From an uncultured Spirochaetota bacterium (GTDB lineage: Bacteria; Spirochaetota; UBA4802; UBA5368): 12,851 nucleotides of DNA. Numbering within the stretch: the first letter of the stretch is position 1; every line of letters begins with the position of its first letter. The DNA lies in contig CALMJO010000010.1 of the NCBI GenBank assembly GCA_937864375.1, positions 1-12,851 of the forward strand, in the 5' to 3' direction. A program made the translations under genes and the position numbers. The notes below the pieces were generated by a model. That model saw nothing but the letters and a program-made list of their open reading frames with translations. It searched no databases and was not told the DNA's origin. This document shows, piece by piece, positions 7,023 through 12,851 of the stretch.

Positions 7023-7113
7023 TGCGGCTCCACCGCGCTCCTCCCGGCTGGGAGCTTCTACACCTGGCGCAAGGGTTGTTTTTATTATTACACCTTTTAC
7101 AAGGGTATGCTTT

Positions 7114-7151
7114 CACGAGAAAGAGAGGGGCCGGCCCCTCTCTTTCTCGTG
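7114..7151. repeat. Perfect 38-bp palindrome
   Basis: The arm CACGAGAAAGAGAGGGGCC (7114-7132) is followed at once by its exact reverse complement (7133-7151), with no mismatch and no spacer. It is gene-free and lies between the GIY-YIG gene and the MNT/HEPN pair. Neither side has a T run, so it is not a standard terminator. Its centre GGGGCCGGCCCCT recurs at 12112-12123 in the repeat insertion of the RAYT gene. Confidence 0.95.
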
Positions 7152-7162
7152 GCTCTCTCTGA

Positions 7163-7340
7163 GGGAACAGGATGTTCCCCTGCCGCCGCCCGCACGGATG
7201 CGGAAATCGCGGCGGCCTCCCCGCCCCTCAAACGCCGGGGAGGCTGGCGCCATTATGTTGCGGCCTACGGCTCCCCTGCGCTTGACGTCCATGGATGGAC
7301 TAATGCAGGCGCTGCGACAGGACGACGCGTCAGCGCCTGC
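7163..7340. repeat. Cluster of consecutive stem-loops in a gene-free region
   Basis: Going right from the palindrome I find GGGAACA/TGTTCCC (7163-7179, 3-base loop); a nested pair CCGCCGC/GCGGCGG (7183-7215) around CCGCA/TGCGG (7190-7203); GCCTCCCCG/CGGGGAGGC (7215-7244); GTCCAT/ATGGAC (7287-7300); and GCAGGCGCTG/CAGCGCCTGC (7305-7340, 16-base loop). Frames through this stretch (7023-7504) are Arg/Ala/Pro/Gly-rich with no domain, so I read it as noncoding. It resembles a mosaic of extragenic palindromes, but a structured RNA cannot be excluded. Confidence 0.7.
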
Positions 7341-7504
7341 CTCGCGCACGGTGGCGGGCCTGCGGAGATCGCCCATGAGGCCGGGCTCGGGTCCTCGGCC
7401 CTTTTCAGGACAAGGAATGGCTTTCTACTGGAAATACTTTTTCTATGCACCGCCAAAACCTGCGATGCTCGGCGCAACACGATGGCGCTTGAGTGGGGAT
7501 GCCT

Positions 7505-8311
7505 CTAGTTTTTATTATAACCGAACGAACGGGAGAGCAGGATGTCCTTCCAGTATGCCTCTCTTTTTATGATATGCTCGTCATCCGTTCCCATTTTCAT
7601 GATTTCCAGGATTGAGAAGCAAAAGTTTTCAGCATACTCGATGCTGTTATTGCCGAGTATCTCCTTCAATAGCACATTGCCCCCATGCCCGGTTTCGATG
7701 TAATTAGTCCATCGCGTCCAGAATGCCTGATCGCCATAGGCCGAACCCACGTACAGTTTGCCCGTTGCGATATCTGAAATAAGGTAGACGCCCTTGACGT
7801 TGGATAACACGGATTTCCAGCTTTCCTCATTCCGGGTAATAATTCCCTTTAAATCGTTGTAACTGACGAATAAATTCTCGAAACCAGGGAAGGGGCCAAC
7901 CGTATAGGGCTTCCGAAGAATTTCTGCGATATTAAGAGCATCAAGATAGTTTTCAAGCAATAGATATGATGAGCGGAATTCTTTTTCGAATAATACTATT
8001 AAACGGCCTATCAGTTCCCGCCCTTCGTCAAGGAGTTCGGTTGTATAGTTGAATATACCTTTTTCATTTTGAACTACGTTAATACTTCGATATATTCCTG
8101 CAAACAACCATTCATTCTTTTTGTAGTATATTAAGGATATGATGTAGTCGCGCTCGAAATTTTTCTTGGTCTGCTCCTCTTGCCATTCCTTAAATCCACC
8201 TTGAGCAAATACAACCAGCGGTGAGGATTTATCTGTGCTCGTAGTGGCACAATGAAGTTTAGTTTTTTCTTTATTCTCTTCCAGGAATGGCAGAAGTGCT
8301 TTTATAGACAT
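7505..8311 (-). CDS. GIY-YIG nuclease family protein
   Basis: This 268-residue protein has a C-terminal GIY-YIG-type domain at about residues 172-268: GVYLI (174-178), LYVGSAYG (Y187, V188, G189), R200 in WTRWTNYI as probable catalytic Arg, E251 in REAYWK as probable metal-binding Glu, and a terminal GYN. All key positions are present, though the two motifs are variant (GVY and YVG). The N-terminal 165 residues form an unassigned domain. The gene starts 25 bp after hsdR on the same strand and is probably cotranscribed with it. It is visibly richer in A and T than hsdR, suggesting separate acquisition. The ATG at 8311 has only a weak GGAAA upstream. A role as a DNA-cutting accessory to the restriction locus is inference. 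Confidence 0.85.
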   Translation of the reverse strand: MSIKALLPFLEENKEKTKLHCATTSTDKSSPLVVFAQGGFKEWQEEQTKKNFERDYIISLIYYKKNEWLFAGIYRSINVVQNEKGIFNYTTELLDEGRELIGRLIVLFEKEFRSSYLLLENYLDALNIAEILRKPYTVGPFPGFENLFVSYNDLKGIITRNEESWKSVLSNVKGVYLISDIATGKLYVGSAYGDQAFWTRWTNYIETGHGGNVLLKEILGNNSIEYAENFCFSILEIMKMGTDDEHIIKREAYWKDILLSRSFGYNKN

Positions 8312-8336
8312 TATGACATTTCCATGTGTAATTGTT

Positions 8337-11300
8337 TTAATTATTAATTGTCAGCTCATCCGCAATCAATTCCGCCTGCTTAAGCACCGTTTCCGTCGCC
8401 AGGGCCTGCATGTCGGGAGGATAGCCATACTGGCGGAGGACTCGTTTCACTATTACCTTGAGCTTCGCTTTAACGCTTTCCTTGATGGTCCAGTCGATGG
8501 ATGCATTCTCCCTGACCTTCCCATAGAGGACCACCGCCAGTTCGCGAAGCTTGTCTTTACCCAGCAAATCGCGGGCGCTCTCGTTATCTGCAACGGCGGA
8601 ATAAAAAGCGAACTCATAATCAGAAAGGCCCATTTCCGCCGGTTCCTGGTCCATCTTGTGGATCTCTTTTGCGAGCTTGATGAGCTCCTCGATTACCTCC
8701 ACGGCGGTGAGAATGTTGGCATGGTATCTTTTAATTGAATCTTCCAGCATCTCCATGAGCGTCCTGCTCTGGATCAGGTTTTTCTTTATCCGGGATTTTA
8801 TTTCATCGTTCAGGAGCTTGCGCAGCACCTCAAGGGCGAGGTTCTTGTGCTCCATGTTTTTCACTTCGAGCAGGAACTCCTCGGATAGGACGGAGATGTC
8901 AGGCTTTCTTATGCCTGCCGCGTCAAACACGTCGATGACCTTGTCGGTCACAAGTGCCTGGTCGATCACCTGCCTGATCGCAGTTTCGATCTCCTCGTTC
9001 GTCTTTCCGGTTCCTGCACCGTCGAACTTGACCAGCCTGGATTTGACCGCCTGGAAGAACGAAACCTCGTCTTTCACATCCATGGCCTGTTCGTGGGGGA
9101 TGGCTATGGAGAATGCCTTTGAGAGCGCGGTTACTTCATCGATAAAGCGTTTCTTCCCGTTCGGAAGGCCCAGTATGTGCTCCTCCGCCTCAAGGATGAG
9201 CGAAAGCTTTTTCCCCGTCTCCGCCTCGAAGTAGTTTTCGTAGGGAAATCCATGGAACATCTGTGAAACGACCTCCAGCTTCTCCAGCATGAGACTAACC
9301 GCCTGTTCCTGGGCCACGGCCGGATCACCCTTGCCGCCCGAATCCGAATAGAACGAGAGCGCCTTTTTCAGTTCCGAGGCAATACCCAGGTAATCGACAA
9401 TGAGGCCGCCCGTCTTGTCCTTGTAGACGCGGTTGACCCGCGCGATGGCCTGCATCAGGTTGTGGCCCTTCATTGGCTTGTCGATGTAAAGCGTATGCAG
9501 GCAGGGCACGTCGAACCCGGTGAGCCACATGTCACGGACGATGACGAGCTTTAATTCGTCTTCCGGATCCTTCATCCGATCGGCCAGAGTCCTGCGCTGT
9601 TCCTTCGTGGTGTGATGCTTTGAAATTTCCGGACCATCGGAAGAGGCCGACGTCATCACGACCTTGATTACACCCTTCCTGAGATCGCTGTTATGCCATT
9701 CCGGCTTAATACTGATGATTTCCTTATAGAGCTCGGCTGCGATGCGCCGGGACATGGTGACGATCATGCCTTTGCCGTCCAGTACCTTCCCGCGCTCTTC
9801 AAAGTGGGCGATGATATCCTTTGCGACCTGCTTCATTCGGGCGGCGCTGCCCACCAGCGCTTCGAGCTGAGTCCATTTCGCCTTTGCCTTCTGCGATTCG
9901 CTCAGCTCGTCAAGCTCAAGGTCATCGTCGAGCTCTTTCACCAGCTTTCGTCCTTCGTCGCTCAGGTGAATCTTCGCTAAACGGCTTTCGTAATAGATGC
10001 GGACCGTCGCTCCGTCGGTGACCGCCTGGGCGATGTCGTACACGTCGACGTAATTGCCGAACACCGCCGGAGTGTTGACGTCCGTGCTTTCTATGGGTGT
10101 TCCGGTAAATCCAAGGTAGGTGGCGTGGGGGAGGGCATCGCGCAGGTATTTCGCGAAACCGTACACCAGTTTTTTACCCACGACCGCGCCCTGTTCGTTT
10201 TTATCGTCTATCGTCTTCGCCCTGAAACCGTACTGCGTCCTGTGGGCCTCGTCGGCGATGACGATTATGTTCTCCCGCGACGAGAGCTCCTCGTAGACAT
10301 TACCCTCGTCGGGCTGGAACTTCTGTATGGTGGTGAACACGATCCCGCCTGAGGCGACTTTCAGGAGTTTTTTCAGTTCTTCCCGGCTTGCAGCCTGCAC
10401 GGGCTCCTGTCGGAGAAGCTGCTTCGAAGCGGCGAAGGTGTCGAAGAGCTGGTCGTCCAGGTCGTTGCGGTCGGTGATCATTACGATGGTGGGATTGTCC
10501 ATTGCCAGGACGATCTTGCCGGTGTAGAATACCATTGAAAGCGATTTGCCGCTTCCCTGGGTATGCCAGACCACGCCGCCCTTCCGATCTCCCACCAGCT
10601 GCGATTTGACGCCCGGTACGCCGTAGCTTTCCGGCGACTCCTTCATTGTGAGCGCCTTGTTCCCGTCCACGCTTTTCTTCGCATAACCCGCCGCCCTGAG
10701 CGTCGATTCTACGGCGCGGTTGACCGCGTAGTACTGGTGATATGCGGCCAACTTTTTTTCAGTTTGAATGGTGATAATTCCGGTGTCCTTGTCTTCCTTT
10801 TTGGACTTTTCAAAGACTATGAAATGGCGGATAAGATCCAGCAGGGTTTGTTTATTGAGCATTCCCTTTATGAGCGTTTCGAGCTGTCCCGCCAGCGGGG
10901 AGGTTTCCACTTTGCCGTCAGCGCTCTTCCATGCCATGAAGCGACTGAATCCAGATGAGATCGTCCCGGCCCTTGCCTCCAGGCCGTCGGAGAGGACCAT
11001 GAATGCGTTACAGGTAAAAAGCGCCGGGATGGAGGCTATGTAGGTCTGCACCTGCTTATAGGCCGTGTGCACCGTCGCGTTTTCGTCCGCCGGGTTTTTC
11101 AGCTCGATCACGACGAGCGGCAGGCCGTTCACGAAGAGAACGACGTCGGGCCGCTTGGCCATGGACGCGTGATGCGTCGCGTCGTTCCGGTCCGTCACCG
11201 TGAACTGGTTGACGACGAGAAAATCGTTGTTCGCCGGGCTTTCGTAGTCCACGAGCCATACCAGGTCCCCTCGGGTATCGCCGCCCTTGCGGAGGGAAAC

Positions 11301-11630
11301 GTTGATCCCTTCCGTGAGCATGCGGTGGAAGGATTCGTTGTTGGCGATGAGCTCGGGGGAGTTGAGGCGCAGCACTTGCTTGATCGCGTCCTCGCGTTCT
11401 CCGGCGGGAATCTCCGGATTTATTCGAGTGACCGCCTGACGCAGCGCGTCCGGCAATATGACGTCTTCAAAGGACTGGCGCCTGAGCCGCCTGATTTCGG
11501 GATCGTCGTTGTCTTCGCAGTCTGGCGCGATATCGGGGCCGTATATATAGCGGTATTCTTGCGCCTGGAACAGGTCGAGGGCGTATTCTTCAATGACGGA
11601 TTCGGTTATTTTAGGCGTCACAATAATCAT
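8337..11630 (-). CDS. hsdR: Type I restriction enzyme R subunit (endonuclease and translocase)
   Basis: This 1097-residue protein has the HsdR architecture. An N-terminal RecB-like nuclease domain has RPDVVLF (D162) and VIELKNP (E176, K178). A superfamily 2 motor follows, with Walker A HTQGSGKS (356-363), DEAH (460-463), TGTP (509-512) and QAIARVNR (727-734). A helical C-terminus should bind the HsdM/HsdS methylase. HsdR translocates DNA and cuts far from an unmethylated site. The length is normal and I see no break. hsdM and hsdS are absent from the window. The start is ambiguous: the ATG at 11630 directly touches GGGAGG, whereas the GTG at 11621 lies 9 bp after it and gives the more usual N-terminus (V)TPKITES. 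The gene begins inside the end of the transposase gene. Confidence 0.95.
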   Translation of the reverse strand: MIIVTPKITESVIEEYALDLFQAQEYRYIYGPDIAPDCEDNDDPEIRRLRRQSFEDVILPDALRQAVTRINPEIPAGEREDAIKQVLRLNSPELIANNESFHRMLTEGINVSLRKGGDTRGDLVWLVDYESPANNDFLVVNQFTVTDRNDATHHASMAKRPDVVLFVNGLPLVVIELKNPADENATVHTAYKQVQTYIASIPALFTCNAFMVLSDGLEARAGTISSGFSRFMAWKSADGKVETSPLAGQLETLIKGMLNKQTLLDLIRHFIVFEKSKKEDKDTGIITIQTEKKLAAYHQYYAVNRAVESTLRAAGYAKKSVDGNKALTMKESPESYGVPGVKSQLVGDRKGGVVWHTQGSGKSLSMVFYTGKIVLAMDNPTIVMITDRNDLDDQLFDTFAASKQLLRQEPVQAASREELKKLLKVASGGIVFTTIQKFQPDEGNVYEELSSRENIIVIADEAHRTQYGFRAKTIDDKNEQGAVVGKKLVYGFAKYLRDALPHATYLGFTGTPIESTDVNTPAVFGNYVDVYDIAQAVTDGATVRIYYESRLAKIHLSDEGRKLVKELDDDLELDELSESQKAKAKWTQLEALVGSAARMKQVAKDIIAHFEERGKVLDGKGMIVTMSRRIAAELYKEIISIKPEWHNSDLRKGVIKVVMTSASSDGPEISKHHTTKEQRRTLADRMKDPEDELKLVIVRDMWLTGFDVPCLHTLYIDKPMKGHNLMQAIARVNRVYKDKTGGLIVDYLGIASELKKALSFYSDSGGKGDPAVAQEQAVSLMLEKLEVVSQMFHGFPYENYFEAETGKKLSLILEAEEHILGLPNGKKRFIDEVTALSKAFSIAIPHEQAMDVKDEVSFFQAVKSRLVKFDGAGTGKTNEEIETAIRQVIDQALVTDKVIDVFDAAGIRKPDISVLSEEFLLEVKNMEHKNLALEVLRKLLNDEIKSRIKKNLIQSRTLMEMLEDSIKRYHANILTAVEVIEELIKLAKEIHKMDQEPAEMGLSDYEFAFYSAVADNESARDLLGKDKLRELAVVLYGKVRENASIDWTIKESVKAKLKVIVKRVLRQYGYPPDMQALATETVLKQAELIADELTINN

Positions 11631-12462
11631 CCTCCCGCCAATTGGACGGATTGTTGACGATATAATCGGCTATTTTCCGGTACGATTCCTCGTCGCGAAT
11701 AATATGTTCATAATAATTGCGTTGCCATAATTTCCCCGGAAACGGCGGCCATCCGTGTTGTTTGACCCCGTCCGTATACCGTTTCGTGGTCATCGTTTTG
11801 AACCGATGGACAATGTCCGGCAAGGTCATTTTCGGCCCGTTTGCGCCGCCGGAACCACCGCACGCGTCGTCAACGGAACCATCCGTAGGGGCAACCCCCC
11901 GTGGTTGCCCCGTTCCGTCATCCAATTGCCCCGTCGAAACGCATGGTTGCCCCGTAATGCAATTCGGGGTTGCATGGTTGTCATCGGGGCATTGGTGTAG
12001 ATCGGGATCATTTGGGCAGGCACGGGGGCTTGATGGCGATGATTCGCTGTGCGGGGTTCTATGGTTTTCATCGGGGCGTTGGTGTGGATGGGGACCATCA
12101 GGGCAGGCACGGGGGCCGGCCCCTACGGGCATATTGTGAATGATTTCGATTATCCCGTGGATGTGATCGGGCATGACGATGAAATCATGAACGGCGAACC
12201 CATGGTAATAATTTGGGATTTCGTTCCACACGGTATCCACCATGCGTCCGGCGTCGTTCAAAACCATTGTGGGGCCGATCGTGTTTGTATCATGATCATG
12301 GACAGGGGTTATTTTGCCTAACAACGGCAAACGGTTCTGGGTGCAGATGGTGATGTAATATAATCCCGCGCGGGAATAGTTGTAGCCTTGAAGGCGGATT
12401 GAACGGCGGCGTTTAGCCTTATCGAAGGGGCTGTGTGGGGAAAAGGTGGTGATCATTGTCAT
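11611..12462 (-). CDS. REP-associated tyrosine transposase (RAYT) with a repeat-derived insertion
   Basis: This 283-residue Y1 HUH-type protein starts with RRSIRLQGYNYS and YYITICTQNR. It has the metal-binding HUH pair in VMPDHIHG (H100, H102) and ends with LWQRNYYEHIIRDEE and DYIVNNPSNW. The likely catalytic Tyr is Y267 in YIVNNP. RAYTs are domesticated IS200/IS605 relatives linked to REP palindromes. Normal length is near 180; the excess is an insert at about residues 112-210, rich in Pro, His, Gly and Asp, with two PRACP units and TGQ repeats of 7 residues. The insert lies in the loop between the HUH motif and the C-terminal Tyr helix, so the protein may still fold. It is packed between the SIR2-like gene (8-bp gap) and hsdR (20-bp overlap). 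No good Shine-Dalgarno precedes the ATG. Confidence 0.88.
   Translation of the reverse strand: MTMITTFSPHSPFDKAKRRRSIRLQGYNYSRAGLYYITICTQNRLPLLGKITPVHDHDTNTIGPTMVLNDAGRMVDTVWNEIPNYYHGFAVHDFIVMPDHIHGIIEIIHNMPVGAGPRACPDGPHPHQRPDENHRTPHSESSPSSPRACPNDPDLHQCPDDNHATPNCITGQPCVSTGQLDDGTGQPRGVAPTDGSVDDACGGSGGANGPKMTLPDIVHRFKTMTTKRYTDGVKQHGWPPFPGKLWQRNYYEHIIRDEESYRKIADYIVNNPSNWREDDYCDA
11631..11636 (-). promoter_or_regulatory. hsdR ribosome binding site inside the RAYT coding end
   Basis: GGGAGG on the minus strand spans the Arg-Glu codons near the end of the RAYT gene. Spacing is 0 bp to the ATG at 11630 and 9 bp to the in-frame GTG at 11621, so the GTG is the better ribosome start. hsdR translation is therefore likely coupled to the transposase gene. 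Confidence 0.55.
11888..11911. repeat. Palindromic repeat within the RAYT gene
   Basis: GGGGCAACC (11888-11896) and GGTTGCCCC (11903-11911) form a 9-bp stem around CCCCGT. Preceded by CCGTA, it resembles a widespread extragenic family of the form GTAGGGGC...GCCCC that is normally intergenic. Here it is read in frame as coding sequence (GQPRGVAPT). Confidence 0.75.
11903..11965. repeat. Three 21-bp tandem units within the RAYT gene
   Basis: The core TTGCCCCGT recurs with starts of the units at 11903, 11924 and 11945, a 21-bp period that keeps the reading frame. It encodes TGQ-headed heptads (TGQPCVS, TGQLDDG, TGQPRGV). A fourth, partial unit may start at 11966. Confidence 0.7.
11966..12117. 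repeat. 87-bp period tandem duplication within the RAYT gene
   Basis: The 65-bp segment at 11966-12030 matches 12053-12117 at 55 of 65 positions, offset by 87 bp, which is 29 codons. The protein shows it as two PRACP-led units of similar sequence ending NHRTPH and NHATPN. The right unit leads into the palindromic core GGGGGCCGGCCCCTAC (12111-12126). The divergence means the duplication is not recent. Confidence 0.85.
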
Positions 12463-12470
12463 ACAACCAA

Positions 12471-12808
12471 TTATAATTCCACAAAAGGAGGATCTGCTAT
12501 TGGAAATAGGGCAGAAAGAAAACCAATATTCAATTTATTTCTGAAAAATTCTGTTGCCTTGCTACATTCATAATCAATCATAGCATCAGAATCTAGATTC
12601 AGTAGTTTTCTAATTCTTGCTTTTTCATTTTCCTTTATGTCTGGATTTACAATCAGTATTTTTCTTTCCGTTGATGCTTTTAATGATTGGGATAGTATGC
12701 CATTGATATGGTCATCGGCAAATCCGTATCCAATACATATTATCAACTTGGCACTCGCAAGAGTTCGTTTGCGTAACTCATAAACAAAAAATAAAAATGG
12801 ATCTATGG
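12471..12808 (-). CDS. SIR2-like domain protein, C-terminal part (5' end missing)
   Basis: The frame is open from the last genomic base (12808) to TAA at 12471, giving about 112 codons of a protein whose start lies off the contig. The segment ASAKLIICIGYGFADDHIN, then LIVNPDIKENEK, matches the end of the SIR2-like domain in bacterial defence proteins, which typically reads GYSFxDxHIN followed by a strand and NP. Such proteins are often NADases that deplete NAD+ on phage infection. The catalytic N-terminal part is missing here, so activity cannot be judged. A TTG at 12746 could mimic a start, but the motif requires upstream residues. The gene is AT-rich compared with its neighbours and ends 8 bp before the RAYT gene. 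Placement next to a type I restriction gene supports a defence role. Confidence 0.75.
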
Positions 12809-12851
12809 CTGTCTCTTATACACATCTGACGCTGCCGACGAATAGAGAGGT
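12809..12851. other. Sequencing adapter (Nextera read-through), not genomic
   Basis: Bases 12809-12827 read CTGTCTCTTATACACATCT, the reverse complement of the Tn5 mosaic end as used in Nextera libraries. They are followed by GACGCTGCCGACGA (12828-12841), the rest of the read adapter. ATAGAGAG (12842-12849) then equals the reverse complement of i5 index S502/N502 (CTCTCTAT), and GT begins the next adapter part. This is untrimmed adapter at a contig end. Confidence 0.98.

Noticed and set aside
7163..7340. CRISPR array
   Set aside because: The repeated structures differ in sequence and spacing, so there are no regular direct repeats with unique spacers, and no cas gene is present.
6955..7572. 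Long plus-strand frames across the hairpin region
   Set aside because: They are Arg/Pro/Ala-rich translations of palindromic repeats, overlap the GIY-YIG gene end, and show no domain.
12445..12462. RAYT N-terminus MTMIT resembles the lacZ-alpha start (vector contamination)
   Set aside because: The nucleotide sequence differs and the rest of the frame is an ordinary RAYT; only the 12809-12851 tail is artificial.

Overview
**Nature of the sequence.** This is a bacterial contig, probably from a draft or metagenomic assembly. The last 43 bases (12809-12851) are not genomic: they are Nextera transposase adapter read-through plus an i5 index, so real sequence stops at 12808. No rRNA, tRNA or species-diagnostic gene is present. 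The GC-rich housekeeping-like half and the interspersed palindromic repeats fit a free-living Gram-negative type (a spirochaete or deltaproteobacterium-like genome is a guess only). Every gene I support lies on the minus strand.

**Left half (351-5574): a tight four-gene operon, transcribed right to left.** The order is a small four-helix membrane protein, a soluble double-PAS histidine-kinase-like protein, a RavA-like MoxR AAA+ ATPase and a ViaA-like VWA protein with an intact MIDAS. Gaps are 12, 18 and 19 bp. The kinase-like protein keeps a full ATP-binding domain, but the phosphoacceptor His of the H-box is Tyr (Y327). That suggests a sensor that signals by binding or ATPase activity rather than by ordinary phosphotransfer. 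I infer that the sensor feeds a MoxR/VWA remodelling machine at the membrane.

**Middle (5575-7504): repeats around a toxin-antitoxin module.** A minimal nucleotidyltransferase (MNT) and a HEPN protein overlap by 14 bp and form a probable MNT/HEPN toxin-antitoxin pair. They lie between two identical 68-bp direct repeats (5633-5700 and 6955-7022). Each repeat carries a sigma70-like promoter pointing leftward, toward the next gene set. The right repeat abuts a 30-codon gene remnant at the base. Farther right is a gene-free stretch packed with hairpins, including a perfect 38-bp palindrome.

**Right half (7505-12808): a defence island.** In transcription order it holds the C-terminal end of a SIR2-like protein (cut off by the contig end), a REP-associated tyrosine transposase (RAYT), a type I restriction HsdR subunit and a GIY-YIG nuclease-like protein. 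The first three genes are packed with an 8-bp gap and a 20-bp overlap. The RAYT has an in-frame insertion of about 100 residues made of palindromic and tandem repeat DNA. No hsdM or hsdS is in the window; if they exist they should lie beyond the right contig end or elsewhere.
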